From Dyadobacter bucti (lineage in GTDB: Bacteria > Bacteroidota > Bacteroidia > Cytophagales > Spirosomataceae): a stretch of 64,000 bases of DNA. This document shows, piece by piece, positions 43,213 through 53,497 of the stretch (position 1 is the first letter of the stretch; the number at the start of each line of letters is the position of its first letter). The notes beneath the pieces were generated by a model, which was given only the letters and a program-made list of their open reading frames with translations, was not told the origin of the DNA and ran no database searches. The position numbers and the translations under genes are program-made. The stretch lies in the NCBI RefSeq assembly GCF_005869225.1, contig NZ_SWFP01000006.1, forward strand, positions 1-64,000, in the 5' to 3' direction.

Positions 43213-44535
43213 ATGTTGAATTTCGCTTTGGTCGCCGCCATTTTGACTTTGTTTTTCGGGGCAGGCTTTTATTTGAATAAGAAACATCCGTTGGCGGGTT
43301 GTTTGAATTATCCAATTGCTTTTGCTGTAACTGTTGCCCTGATAGGGTACTTATATTATCTCAGCTTGCTCTTTGTGGTTAGCTATGATTTTTTGTTGAT
43401 CTGCATCATTTTAATCCCAGCCTCATTTCTTATTCCCTCTTTGCTGCGTGAAAAAGGTTTGGCTTTTTCACTCCCAAAGTGCCGGGGTGCGGGCAACATG
43501 TTGATTTTGGCTATCGGTATTTTGATCCTTACGCTTCGTTTCAACAAGCAGCTGCATAGGTGGGGCGATTGGGATGCCTGGGCAATTTGGACTCTTCATG
43601 CCAAATTTCTTTTCTATCCGGAATATTGGAGTAATATGTTTACGAATAAACTATCCGGAAGTCATCCTGACTATCCGCTGATGTTGCCGTCCCTTATCGC
43701 TTTTATGTGGAGAGGAGTTGGTTTTGTAACTCCGATCGTGCCAATGATAGTTGCAAGCTTAGTCTGTGTTGCAGTCCCAGTGACGCTATTCCTGGCATTG
43801 AATAGATTTGACCGTCGTTTTTCAGCTATATTTTCGGTGTTCGTCCTTGCATTGGATGCCAAGTTTATCAATATCGCTGGTTCGCAATATGCCGACACAC
43901 TGGTCGCATTTTTCATTCTTGTAACTTTTGTTCTTTACAGAGAAGTCAAAAATGGAAGTGGTCCGACAGTCGTGTTTTTACTTGGCTTCATTGCAGGAAG
44001 CACCACCTGGGTGAAGAATGAAGGGCTTTTATTTTTTCTTGTTTTTTCGTGTGCATTCATTTTCTTTCATTACCGGAGGCCGGAAACAGCCATTCGTTAT
44101 CTTGCCGGAGGTCTGGCCCCAGTGTTGATTTTAATGCATTTTAAAGTTGCATTTGCTCCTGAAAATGATCTGATTAACTCAGGAAGAGGCTCGGACATAT
44201 TGTCGATGATCGTAAACCCGGCCCGTTATATGCTGATTGCAAAACACGTTTTTGTGACATCCATTAATTATTACTGGATCCTGCTTGTTTTGCTTGCTGG
44301 GCTGGTAATACAAAGAACTTCATTTCTGACGACTTTGCCATTTATAGTCTTTGCCCTGATGCTTTCAGGTTATTTTGTCATCTATCTTACCACGCCGAAC
44401 GATCTGGATTGGCACCTGGGCGCATCGCTCGACCGGCTGCTGCATCATATATACCCTGCCTGCCTGTACCTTGCTTTACTTCGGCTGAGTTCAAATTCAG
44501 GGGGAAGGCTTAATATGCCGGATTACCAAGTCTGA
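43213..44535 (+). CDS. Multi-pass membrane protein, GT-C glycosyltransferase-like
   Basis: The 440-residue protein has about 11 transmembrane helices. The first large extracytoplasmic loop holds RWGDWDAWAIWTLHAKF followed by GSHPDYPLMLPSL, acidic and aromatic motifs typical of the catalytic loop of GT-C (PMT/ArnT-like) glycosyltransferases. Such enzymes move sugars from polyprenyl-phosphate donors at the outer face of the inner membrane. Acceptor unknown. It follows the small exported protein by one base. Confidence 0.75.
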   Translation: MLNFALVAAILTLFFGAGFYLNKKHPLAGCLNYPIAFAVTVALIGYLYYLSLLFVVSYDFLLICIILIPASFLIPSLLREKGLAFSLPKCRGAGNMLILAIGILILTLRFNKQLHRWGDWDAWAIWTLHAKFLFYPEYWSNMFTNKLSGSHPDYPLMLPSLIAFMWRGVGFVTPIVPMIVASLVCVAVPVTLFLALNRFDRRFSAIFSVFVLALDAKFINIAGSQYADTLVAFFILVTFVLYREVKNGSGPTVVFLLGFIAGSTTWVKNEGLLFFLVFSCAFIFFHYRRPETAIRYLAGGLAPVLILMHFKVAFAPENDLINSGRGSDILSMIVNPARYMLIAKHVFVTSINYYWILLVLLAGLVIQRTSFLTTLPFIVFALMLSGYFVIYLTTPNDLDWHLGASLDRLLHHIYPACLYLALLRLSSNSGGRLNMPDYQV

Positions 44536-44629
44536 ATTACTACCGCTGGGATGATTAACATATCACAGGTAATCGTCGGTAATCAATTAAACCACATATT
44601 TATGCGATAAGCGCGTTTCCATATTCCAT

Positions 44630-44637
44630 TAACTTTG
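44630..44637 (+). promoter_or_regulatory. -7 box of the sensor kinase gene, possible leaderless start
   Basis: TAACTTTG fits the Bacteroidota -7 consensus exactly, 4 nt before the ATG at 44642. No TTG lies at the expected -33 position, so the call is tentative. If real, the mRNA would be nearly leaderless. Confidence 0.35.
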
Positions 44638-44641
44638 TAGT

Positions 44642-47600
44642 ATGATTTTCAGAGCGCTTCTCGTCGTGATCGCCCTGCTGGTAAGTAGCTATGGCCGCGG
44701 GCAAAACTATATTTATAACCGATTATCCATGGGTGAGGGCCTGCTTTCCAACCATGTACTTTGTGTATGGCAGGATCAAACAGGTTATTTATGGATCGGT
44801 ACGCAAAGTGGCTTGCAGCGTTTTGACGGAATCACTATGCGGACCATGCTGGAAGAACGGGTCGATCAGATGCTGGCAGACCGGGCCGGCAGGGTTTGGA
44901 TCAGGTCGGGAAGTCGGCTCGGTATCCTGAATGTCGACAACTTTTCAGTGCGTTATGTTTCTTATGAGGGCAGCAAAGAAGTGTACGGCCCGTTCAAGGT
45001 CTGGCTAAGGAAGGACGATGCGGGTAGGATTTTCCTGGTTCATGTGGGGCAAAACTGCCAATATTATGATGCTGCGAAAGGTGGTTTTTCACGAAGCTAC
45101 AATCCCTTTTCTCTACCTGATTCCCTTCGCGTAACAGACGTCGTGCCCGACCCGCGCATGGGCAGGTACTGGGTTTTATCACGAAATGATTTTGGCTATT
45201 GGGATAAAAAAACAAGATCCTACCATTCCCGTTCACGGAGTAAGCCATCGGACCCAATGCTCAGCAACCAACAGCTGCCGCCCGTGATCGCCAGGCTGTA
45301 TATTGACCGGAAAAGCCGGTACTGGATGGTCGCCACCGAACCATCAAGATCCCGGTTTTTCTGCTTTGATGCGAACAAGGGTACATTCAGCAACGATACC
45401 CTGGGAATGAACAACCGGGACGACGGCTTTTTTGAAGTGTATGGTTTTGGCAGCTACGAGGATTCGATTACGGTTGCTTACGGACTCAACTACTTCCGGG
45501 GGCACCACGGCAAATCATTTGCGGATCTCAGGTCACCGATCAATAATCCATACGGTATTCATTTCAATTCCATTGCCGGGATTTTTCAGGACAGGGAGGG
45601 CATTTTATGGGTGGCAACGGACAATGGCTTGTATTCTACGGCCGGGAACAGAAACAAGTATACACATATCCTCCTGAGCCAGGAAAAACACCGTGCTTCG
45701 ATCAGCAGTTTGTTGGCAGACCAACAAAACAGGCTTTGGATCGGAACGTGGGGAAGGGGCGCCTTTTTGTTAAGCAATGAATTGGACAGCGCGCAGGTGG
45801 CCCCGGTCGGGGCATTTAATCGGTTGGGGGCTGCAATGCAGCGAATGTTATCACTTTGTGAGGATAACGAGGGCAATGTTTGGGCAGGTTGTGACCAGGG
45901 GCGGATCGCCCGATATAACTCACACAGCAAAAAGGCCGATCTCTATGTTCCGAAAGTATTTGAAAACAGCGGCGTCAGGCAAATCGTCAAAGACCAAACA
46001 GGGAAATTGTGGATAGCACTGCAAAATGGAAGTGTGTGGTTGTATGACCCTTCCAAGCCTTTTTCGGACAACGCACTTCGGAAGTCGTTCTCCCTGGGCG
46101 GGCCGGTGAGCCGGATGGTATTTTTACCAGGCAACCGGCTATGGGTGGCAGTGAGCGGGAAAGGTATATTCATTATCGACGCGCAAAGAACCAAGCTCCT
46201 GCAGACGATAGATATCCGGAAGACCGGGTCGAGCCATATTGCAGGTCTTCGTGATATACTGCCGGTTAATGATTCACTGGTATTCATTGCAGGAGAGCGC
46301 CTGGGCACGGTTAACCCGAAGACATACAAGGTGAGTTTTGATTACGCGCACACCGGACGGTTATCCGGGACCTTATTCGCCCTTCAGAAGGACCGGAATG
46401 GGAATATCTGGGTCGGTGGGGCTACGGGTATTTACAAACTGAACCCGAAGACAAAGGTATTGACGAAATATTCCCAACAAGACGGGCTGGTCACCATTCA
46501 TAATAACAGCTACGTTCCGGAACGTAGTGTTGCGCTCACCAATGGAAGACTGGCATTCGGAGGAAACCAGCACCTGGTCATTTTTGAACCCGACGAGTAC
46601 AAAACATCCTTGCGCCCACCCAATGTAACGATCACCGGTTTTCAGTTGAATAACCAATATCTTTCTGTCGATTCGCTGCTGCGGCCCGGAACCATCGTAT
46701 TGCCTTATACGCACAACAGTTTCAGGATAGATTTTGCAGCGATCAGCTTTGCTCACAGAGAACGGATCACCTATGAGTATAAGATGGAAGGGCTTGATCA
46801 GGATTGGATCCTGCTGACAAGGGGAGGGCAGGTGAACTATAATTTTTTGCCACACGGGCGCTACCGTTTTATGGTGAAGGCCAAAAACGAGGAGGGGGAC
46901 TATTCCTCCACCGTAACCAATATTGACTTACGCATCAAGCCGCCATTCTGGAAGACAATCTGGTTTTACATGCTGGTTGCCGTGGTTACGGGCTGCGTGC
47001 TCTATTATCTGCACCGACTGAGGCTTCAGAAACTGCTGCACATTGAAAAGGTACGAAACCGGCTGGCCCGTGACCTCCACGATGATATGGGCTCGACCCT
47101 GAGTACGATCAACATTCTCAGCAGTATTGCACTGCAGCAGAAATCCCTTGATGAAGTGAAAAGTAAGCAATACCTGACTACGATCAGCCAGAGCACCCAT
47201 CAGATGATGGAGGCGATGGATGATATTGTGTGGAGCATCAATCCAGTAAACGATAGCATCGGGAAAATTGTGGCGCGGATGAAGGAAACAGCCGGATCCG
47301 TTCTGGAACCCAAACAAATCGATTACCGCTTTGAAACAGACCCATCGGCACTGGAACTGCATCTTTCGATGGAATCCAGGCGGGAGATTTTTCTGATCTT
47401 TAAAGAGGCGCTGAATAACATTGTGAAATATGCCGGCAGCAGTTTGGTGGTAGTGGAGTTGGCAAAAAAGGGTTCAGAGCTGATGCTGGCGATCGTAGAT
47501 GATGGAGTGGGGTTCACGATGCCTCAGCCGGGAAGTTCGGTAAGAGGGAACGGCTTGAAAAACATGCAGATCCGTGCAGGGAATATAAACGGGAAATTGT

Positions 47601-47659
47601 CGGTCGTTTCTGAACCTGGCAAGGGGACAACCGTTAAATTATTGATGCCCATCGCATGA
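44642..47659 (+). CDS. Hybrid-type sensor: propeller/Y_Y_Y histidine kinase (HisKA_3)
   Basis: The 1005-residue protein has a signal peptide, then a periplasmic two-component-regulator propeller (repeats such as LWIGTQSGLQRFDG, LWVATDNGLYST, IWVGGATGIYKLNP) and a Y_Y_Y domain (TYEYKMEGLDQDWI). One transmembrane helix (TIWFYMLVAVVTGCVLYYLH) precedes the HisKA_3 dimerisation domain with phosphoacceptor His in RDLHDDMGSTLSTI, and a HATPase with EALNNIVKYAG, DDGVGF and GNGLKNMQIRA. There is no receiver domain. The adjacent NarL-type regulator is the likely partner. Confidence 0.93.
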   Translation: MIFRALLVVIALLVSSYGRGQNYIYNRLSMGEGLLSNHVLCVWQDQTGYLWIGTQSGLQRFDGITMRTMLEERVDQMLADRAGRVWIRSGSRLGILNVDNFSVRYVSYEGSKEVYGPFKVWLRKDDAGRIFLVHVGQNCQYYDAAKGGFSRSYNPFSLPDSLRVTDVVPDPRMGRYWVLSRNDFGYWDKKTRSYHSRSRSKPSDPMLSNQQLPPVIARLYIDRKSRYWMVATEPSRSRFFCFDANKGTFSNDTLGMNNRDDGFFEVYGFGSYEDSITVAYGLNYFRGHHGKSFADLRSPINNPYGIHFNSIAGIFQDREGILWVATDNGLYSTAGNRNKYTHILLSQEKHRASISSLLADQQNRLWIGTWGRGAFLLSNELDSAQVAPVGAFNRLGAAMQRMLSLCEDNEGNVWAGCDQGRIARYNSHSKKADLYVPKVFENSGVRQIVKDQTGKLWIALQNGSVWLYDPSKPFSDNALRKSFSLGGPVSRMVFLPGNRLWVAVSGKGIFIIDAQRTKLLQTIDIRKTGSSHIAGLRDILPVNDSLVFIAGERLGTVNPKTYKVSFDYAHTGRLSGTLFALQKDRNGNIWVGGATGIYKLNPKTKVLTKYSQQDGLVTIHNNSYVPERSVALTNGRLAFGGNQHLVIFEPDEYKTSLRPPNVTITGFQLNNQYLSVDSLLRPGTIVLPYTHNSFRIDFAAISFAHRERITYEYKMEGLDQDWILLTRGGQVNYNFLPHGRYRFMVKAKNEEGDYSSTVTNIDLRIKPPFWKTIWFYMLVAVVTGCVLYYLHRLRLQKLLHIEKVRNRLARDLHDDMGSTLSTINILSSIALQQKSLDEVKSKQYLTTISQSTHQMMEAMDDIVWSINPVNDSIGKIVARMKETAGSVLEPKQIDYRFETDPSALELHLSMESRREIFLIFKEALNNIVKYAGSSLVVVELAKKGSELMLAIVDDGVGFTMPQPGSSVRGNGLKNMQIRAGNINGKLSVVSEPGKGTTVKLLMPIA

Positions 47660-47742
47660 ATATGCGTTGTTTCCCAGTCTGGTAGCTATGATCTTTGCAT
47701 TGTCAATCGCTGTTAGAAGCGAAGTCGAAACATCAGGAACTT

Positions 47743-48372
47743 ATGATACGAGTAATACTTTACGATGATGTAGAGCAATTCCGGGAAACGATGGGACTGC
47801 TGCTGGACGGCACTGATGAGTTCAGTATTGTCGGGCAGTTTGGGAATTGTGAATCTGCGTCAGCAGACGTAGCCCTGTTGAAACCTGACGTGGTATTAAT
47901 GGACATTGATATGCCGGGGGCCAGTGGAATAGACGGTGTAAGGATGATCCGGAAAAAGAACCAGGCGGTTAAGATTATCATGCTGACCGTGTTTGATGAT
48001 AACCGGAATATCTATGATGCGATCCGGCTCGGCGCGAATGGCTATGTTCTGAAAAAGAGCGCTCCTTCGGCCATTATCAGTGCGATCAGAGATGTTTATG
48101 AAGGTGGGGCACCAATGAACTCATCCATAGCCACACAGGTACTTCAGATGTTTGCCGGAATGTCTCCCGGTGATGAAAACTACGGCCTTACCGAAAAAGA
48201 GAAAGCCGTACTCAAATCCCTCGTGGATGGTAACAGCTACAAGATGGTTGCAGCTGCATTGAACATATCCATTGACACAGTCCGGACTCATATCCGTAAC
48301 ATTTATGAAAAACTTCAGGTTAATTCCAAGAGTGAGGCTGTGGCCAAAGCCTTGAAAAACCGGATAGTTTGA
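47743..48372 (+). CDS. NarL/LuxR-type response regulator
   Basis: From the ATG at 47743 the protein has a receiver domain (ILYDDVEQFRE, phosphoacceptor Asp in VVLMDIDMPG, KKSAPS) and a C-terminal LuxR-type helix-turn-helix (LTEKEKAVLKSLVDGNSYKM, IDTVRTHIRNIYEKLQV). It is the cognate regulator of the upstream sensor and probably controls the downstream lipoprotein genes (inference). Confidence 0.93.
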   Translation: MIRVILYDDVEQFRETMGLLLDGTDEFSIVGQFGNCESASADVALLKPDVVLMDIDMPGASGIDGVRMIRKKNQAVKIIMLTVFDDNRNIYDAIRLGANGYVLKKSAPSAIISAIRDVYEGGAPMNSSIATQVLQMFAGMSPGDENYGLTEKEKAVLKSLVDGNSYKMVAAALNISIDTVRTHIRNIYEKLQVNSKSEAVAKALKNRIV

Positions 48373-48591
48373 CCGGGCAATGTGGCACTCGTATAGTGTT
48401 GCGCGTTTGTATTTTCTGCTATGGGTGCCCGGCGGGAAAGGTGGCATGTTCACCGGGTAACCAATGTGCGCACCGTTGATCTGAATGAAGTCTTGTTCCC
48501 TATGTCTTTTGAGGCGGTTTTCCGTCAGGGAATTGCCATGTCCGAAAAGTTATATCCATTCACAAAAGTTAGTATTACATAAACAACAGCC

Positions 48592-50145
48592 ATGAAATCT
48601 TCAATCATTTTCGTCACTTTTATTTTGTTGCTTTTTGCTTTTTTCTCCTGTAAAAAAGACCTGATCGAGTTACCGGATGTCAATATACCTGATCCTTCTG
48701 ACACCACCGTCCAGAGAAATTTTAAGCTGGTTTTTGTTAATCTGAGCGAGCATTGGGATAGTTCGGAAAGCCTTACTGCTTCTGTAACGGTTGAAAATCC
48801 GAAGGAGCCCCAAAAACCAATCCACCTGACAAGCCCTGTGATCTTCGAAAACCTCTGCGGCACGCCCTTGATGAAGCTGCCCAAAGGTTCCTATAAGATC
48901 AAGAGATTGGTGATCAATGACGCTTCCGGGACGACACGATTTGCCACGCCGGTAACGGGTTCATCCAAGGCCGCCCAATGCGGTACGCCGCTCAGTGTTT
49001 CACTGACCCTGGAAGCAAAAACAGACAAAGAAGTCAGGCTGGAAGTCGTTTCTGTGGGAAATAGTGATACCCCGCTGAGCTTTGGGTATCCCGCCGGAAG
49101 CTTTGGGAAAGGCTCCGGCAATCCCCAGCCACCCATGGACAAACGCGTATTTATCCGGCCGTTGATCAAAGTCGGCGATGTAGTATATGACAGCATTCCG
49201 GCACAATTGATCGTAAAAAGCTGGGATGCAAAGGAAGAGATGGATTATAAGATCCATTATCTCGCAGCAGGTACCCAGGCGATTTATTTATCCGCCAAAG
49301 CGGTGAGGTTCCAACTTTCCGTGTCGAAATGGGGAACCTACTCTCAGCTCGCTTTGTCACAAACAGACGTTCAGGAAAATGCAGTGTACGATATCGGTGG
49401 ATACGTGGCCGCCAAGAAATTGAAATCTGTTATCGAGGCAAAGATTACCGGGGGAATAGCCAAGCCTCAGACAAAAACAGATTATGAATACCAACCTAAC
49501 GGAGAAATCAGCCAGAGACTGGTTTGGGGAAAACGGACGGACCAATCGACCTATCTCATGCAAAAGGACATCTTCGGCTACACAAATGGTAACATAACTT
49601 CTATCCGGACTTATGACGAAAGTAACACTCCTCTGAAAACTTTAACAGCCCGCTACAATGCGGCAGGACGTGTTGTATCTTTCGAAGAAAACAAGAATTT
49701 GAGCAAGATCACCGTTGAGGCCAGCTATCTGCCACTGGACACGCGATCAGGGATCACCCAGGACTACCGCATCGATGCGCAATTTCAGTATGAAAACGGG
49801 AGGTTCACGGATTATTACTCCAAAACCATGCGCGGGGGAAGTGTGCTTCACGACATTTATGTGAGCAATAGCGGAAGCAGTGAAGAGGGTACTTATGATT
49901 ACGATTTTTGTATCAATCCCTATGCGCATCTTAAAATTCCTGAACTGCTCTTTACCCAGTATACAAAACATAACATGGTTTTCCCACGGAAAACCTGGAA
50001 GGGCGCCCGCCCTTTGCATGAACCATACAATTTCAAATACACCTATGATGGCGACGGCTACCCGAAAGAGCTCCTGACCAAATATCGGTCTGTTGCAAGC
50101 AAAGAGGATACGTATGCCATACGCACCGTCTTTTCCTATTTCTGA
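48592..50145 (+). CDS. Lipoprotein with YD-like repeats, unknown function
   Basis: The signal peptide ends with a lipobox (LLFAFFSC-KKD). Residues 40-260 form a beta-rich domain (FKLVFVNLSEHWDSSESLTA, VRLEVVSVGN). The C-terminal half has YD-type segments (TDYEYQPNGEISQRLVWGKR, RYNAAGRVVSFEEN). The protein is probably surface-exposed. It follows the two-component genes on the same strand, 219 bp downstream. Confidence 0.7.
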   Translation: MKSSIIFVTFILLLFAFFSCKKDLIELPDVNIPDPSDTTVQRNFKLVFVNLSEHWDSSESLTASVTVENPKEPQKPIHLTSPVIFENLCGTPLMKLPKGSYKIKRLVINDASGTTRFATPVTGSSKAAQCGTPLSVSLTLEAKTDKEVRLEVVSVGNSDTPLSFGYPAGSFGKGSGNPQPPMDKRVFIRPLIKVGDVVYDSIPAQLIVKSWDAKEEMDYKIHYLAAGTQAIYLSAKAVRFQLSVSKWGTYSQLALSQTDVQENAVYDIGGYVAAKKLKSVIEAKITGGIAKPQTKTDYEYQPNGEISQRLVWGKRTDQSTYLMQKDIFGYTNGNITSIRTYDESNTPLKTLTARYNAAGRVVSFEENKNLSKITVEASYLPLDTRSGITQDYRIDAQFQYENGRFTDYYSKTMRGGSVLHDIYVSNSGSSEEGTYDYDFCINPYAHLKIPELLFTQYTKHNMVFPRKTWKGARPLHEPYNFKYTYDGDGYPKELLTKYRSVASKEDTYAIRTVFSYF

Positions 50146-50184
50146 CAAAAACCTCCGTTAAATAATCCTTTTTCTATTAGAGCC

Positions 50185-51468
50185 ATGAAAAATTCATTCA
50201 AAAGAATCTCCTGTTTCCTCCTGATCGCAGTCGTTATGTATCTTCCGCTTGCCTGTGAACGGGGGGATGTGGGAGGGCCCGATGAGCCGATTACAATTGC
50301 TCCGCTGGTACGTCCCACCGGAGCGTCCAACGGCACAGCGGTTACGAAAACCATCGGCCCGGCAGGCGGTTCGCTGCAGTCGCAGGACGGAAAGATCAGC
50401 ATCGAAGTTCCGCAGGGGGCGCTTACATCAAACACTACCGTGGGTATCGAGCCGGTTTCGAATACCAATATTGCAGGCATAGGGGCGGCATTCCGGCTCA
50501 CGCCGCACGGGCAGGTATTCTCCAAGCCAGTGACGATCACCTATTCCTGGGCCAGCTATGCTGACAGCGTCGGCTTGCTGCAAACATTGGGGCTGGCTTA
50601 CCAGATGGCCGATGGTGTGTGGAAGTTTGTGGGTGCAGACAGCTTCAGCAGTCAGTCCAAAACTGTTAGTTTTAAAACCACCCATTTCAGCGACTGGTCG
50701 CTCATGAACAGGATCTCACTTTCTCCCTACAAAGCGGAACTGGAGACCGGACAGAAGCAAACCATCAAAGCAATGATCTTTACCGAGGCCGATTGGGATA
50801 ACCTGTTTGTTCCGTTGGTAAATAACCCCGGAGGTCCGTACAATGAGCCTGGTTATCCGGTAGGGACGCCTGCGCCCTTGCCGTCACGGTTTATCAAGTC
50901 ATGGGAGCTGACCGGCCCGGGCGATCTCACCAGAGCCACCCAGCAGACTGTAGCGTACACAGCGCCGACGTCGGTAAACGGAACAGCTAGTGCTACGGTG
51001 ACCATGGAGCTTAATTCTCCTGTTGCAGGTACTTTTCTACTGGTATCCAACATTTCAATCATGGGAGATGGATGGATCGAACTAAGTATTAACGGGAGCG
51101 CGCCGGTCCGTTTTCCAGCATCACCTGTTGTGAAAATGGGTTCCAGGTATATCCTTGCCAACCCCGAAGATGAAGGCGGGGGACATTTTCTTCTTACCTG
51201 GAAGGGTGAACTGGGAAGTCATCCGTATGACCTGGCCGCGGACGGAACTCATTTCCATTTTTTACCGCCCGGGACCGGTTATAACAGCATGTACATACCG
51301 GGCCCTGATATGCCGTTGAGGCCAAGCGAAGGAACCGTAAATGTTACGAAGTTGAGCAAGGGTATTGCGGAGGGCAGTTTTACCGTAACAAATGTGGGGG
51401 TGGGTACCCAGTTCAGGCCGGAGGCTACTGCAAGCGGGCGATTTAAAGCGAAATTGTTTGTCCGGTAG
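50185..51468 (+). CDS. Lipoprotein with ZU5-like domain
   Basis: A lipoprotein signal (VVMYLPLAC) leads into a ZU5-like module: TIGPAGGSLQSQDGKISIEV, VPQGALTSNTTVGIEPVSNT, LTPHGQVFSKPVTITYS. These proteins are common outer-surface lipoproteins of Cytophagales. The C-terminal part is beta-rich without recognised domain. It is 39 bp after the preceding lipoprotein gene, so they likely form one unit. Confidence 0.8.
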   Translation: MKNSFKRISCFLLIAVVMYLPLACERGDVGGPDEPITIAPLVRPTGASNGTAVTKTIGPAGGSLQSQDGKISIEVPQGALTSNTTVGIEPVSNTNIAGIGAAFRLTPHGQVFSKPVTITYSWASYADSVGLLQTLGLAYQMADGVWKFVGADSFSSQSKTVSFKTTHFSDWSLMNRISLSPYKAELETGQKQTIKAMIFTEADWDNLFVPLVNNPGGPYNEPGYPVGTPAPLPSRFIKSWELTGPGDLTRATQQTVAYTAPTSVNGTASATVTMELNSPVAGTFLLVSNISIMGDGWIELSINGSAPVRFPASPVVKMGSRYILANPEDEGGGHFLLTWKGELGSHPYDLAADGTHFHFLPPGTGYNSMYIPGPDMPLRPSEGTVNVTKLSKGIAEGSFTVTNVGVGTQFRPEATASGRFKAKLFVR

Positions 51469-51627
51469 AGCAATAAACAGAGCATCTGTCACCGGTGCCG
51501 ATACAGGTTTTTCAGACTGAAAGTCAGATAATTCTAATTTATAAGCACTAGTTCATTCAATTAACGTACTGTCCGTTGACGCAAATAGCATGGATTAACA
51601 AAGCAGTCAGATATATCTTGTCGTTGT

Positions 51628-51643
51628 CAGGCTAAAAAGCCTG
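51628..51643. terminator. Short hairpin between convergent genes
   Basis: CAGGCT-AAAA-AGCCTG lies 18 bp after the stop of the minus-strand beta-helix gene. No long U-run follows, so it is a weak terminator candidate for either strand. Confidence 0.45.
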
Positions 51644-51660
51644 GCCGGATCCCAAGGACG

Positions 51661-53313
51661 TCACTGACCGGTACTGACCTTTACTTCCCTGAACATGAAA
51701 GGATTGTCGCTGAGCCTCACCGCTTCCCCGCTGGCAGTCGTCACGTTCCTGAGAATAACCTCTTTGGTTTTGACATACGGGAATTTTTCCTGGTAAGTAT
51801 TGTCAGTCATTTCCGGATTGAAATTGGTGAAAATGGCGGGCCCCTGGTAATTTTCCGGATGCCCGGAATCATCGATACGGAGATTCTCAATGGTGATTTT
51901 TTCGGGCATATAGCAGGTATAACCGAAATCATGCTGGCCTGAATAGGATCCGCTGACCAGGGAGGCAGTGATTGGTTTGCCGTCCGCCGGTACGAAAACA
52001 CAGTTGCGGATCACCAGCTCCCCCTGCCAGGTACTGCCGTAGTCGGAGCGCAGGTTGACGATGCTCCGGCCGCGGATGGTGGAATTTTCGACCAGCAACA
52101 TTCCGCTGCCGATGGCATTGATCCCCATGTGCCCGAGGGTCGAATTGCGGATGGTGGCGTTGGCGACGCCCTGATGTGCGTCAAAACGGGAGAGGGTACA
52201 ATGATCGTAAAGCATATTTTTGCAGAAATTAGAGCCCAGAATACCCCAGTATTTGCTGTCATTAATGTCGTTGGTTTGGGTACAGTTCACGAACGATACA
52301 TTCAGCGACCGGCTTGCGGAAAGGTCGTAAGTGCCCATAGAAACCGGCTTGCCCGCCGCGCCGATGGTGCTATATGTTTTGTGCCCGGTCAGAATGGTGT
52401 TTTTTACGGTGACATAAGCACAGTCACCGATGTAGATAAATCCCCCGTAAGGCGCACCGTGGTCGCCTTCGCCCATAATGCGGTGTTCGAGACCTTCGAC
52501 AAGTACATTGGATCTTTTGATCGCGATGTTCCGGCTGTAATAATTGTATTTCGACTCAGCCTTGTTGGCAATTGTGGTGAAACGCCCGCCGGTTATTTTC
52601 AACGGTTTTTCGTCGATGGGAAGTGCGGTAATCTGGGTAATCTGGTCAAAATCCCAGATAATAGGAGCGTTCTTATCCACATTTCCGTTTTTATCAACGA
52701 TAAATATATCCGTTTGCGCAGAGCCATTGTTTTGATTGAGGCCAAATCGGATGTAATGTTTTACATTGGAATTGGTAACCGTAACCAGGCACGGACCCGG
52801 CAAAGTCGCGTCGATTTTTTCCTGATTTCTTTTAAGTGAAGTAATCTTTTCCAGCTTGAACGATTGCAGCCCCGAACTGATCGTAAAAACGGAGGCATTT
52901 CGATTCTGCACTTCGGTATCGTCAATGATGAATGCCGCCTTACCGAAATCGGTGTCGGTCTGGATAATAGCCGTGCGTTCTTTCCCTCCGATGTAATAGG
53001 TGTCGCCATCGTCGGCTTTTACCAGAAGTCCGTGCAAATTGGCAAATGCGTGGGTCGCTGCGATAGCATTTATATCGTCGGTTTTGCCATCGCCTTCCGC
53101 GCCAAAATCACTATAATGTACCCATCCCGCAGCTTTATATTTACGCACATCCTTTGGAGATACATTGACTTGCAATTCGCCATTTTCACCTGCGGAAACT
53201 TGGGTTTTTCCCTTTTGCGAGGTGACTACGATATTTTCAAGAGGGCCTTTATTCTGGGCCTGTGTTGCAAATGTGAAAAATAGGAGGGATACCAGGAGTG
53301 TGTATTTCATCAT
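51661..53313 (-). CDS. Secreted right-handed beta-helix (pectate-lyase-like) protein
   Basis: The start at 53313 gives a clean signal peptide (MMKYTLLVSLLFFTFATQAQ). After a short beta region, HYSDFGAEGDGKTDDINAIA is the canonical N-terminus of pectate-lyase-superfamily and GH28-like beta-helices, and the rest is a series of short beta-strand coils (NVLVEGLEHRIMGEGDHGAP, ATIRNSTLGHMGINAIGSGM). It is probably a polysaccharide lyase or hydrolase; no catalytic residues are assigned. Confidence 0.85.
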   Translation of the reverse strand: MMKYTLLVSLLFFTFATQAQNKGPLENIVVTSQKGKTQVSAGENGELQVNVSPKDVRKYKAAGWVHYSDFGAEGDGKTDDINAIAATHAFANLHGLLVKADDGDTYYIGGKERTAIIQTDTDFGKAAFIIDDTEVQNRNASVFTISSGLQSFKLEKITSLKRNQEKIDATLPGPCLVTVTNSNVKHYIRFGLNQNNGSAQTDIFIVDKNGNVDKNAPIIWDFDQITQITALPIDEKPLKITGGRFTTIANKAESKYNYYSRNIAIKRSNVLVEGLEHRIMGEGDHGAPYGGFIYIGDCAYVTVKNTILTGHKTYSTIGAAGKPVSMGTYDLSASRSLNVSFVNCTQTNDINDSKYWGILGSNFCKNMLYDHCTLSRFDAHQGVANATIRNSTLGHMGINAIGSGMLLVENSTIRGRSIVNLRSDYGSTWQGELVIRNCVFVPADGKPITASLVSGSYSGQHDFGYTCYMPEKITIENLRIDDSGHPENYQGPAIFTNFNPEMTDNTYQEKFPYVKTKEVILRNVTTASGEAVRLSDNPFMFREVKVSTGQ

Positions 53314-53497
53314 AAGGATTAGGTTGGTGATCATTACTTTCAAAAAAGCAAGATTGTCTGTTCACTACTCTGTAGCGAGGTTATTTAAAACGTGGCACTG
53401 CAAGTCCGCGACTCCAAAGTAAATAAGGGAAACCGGCCGCCAAAAAGAAACCGTAAAACTCGATAAGGATGAGTTGAGGGTTTGGGGAGACTAGAGC

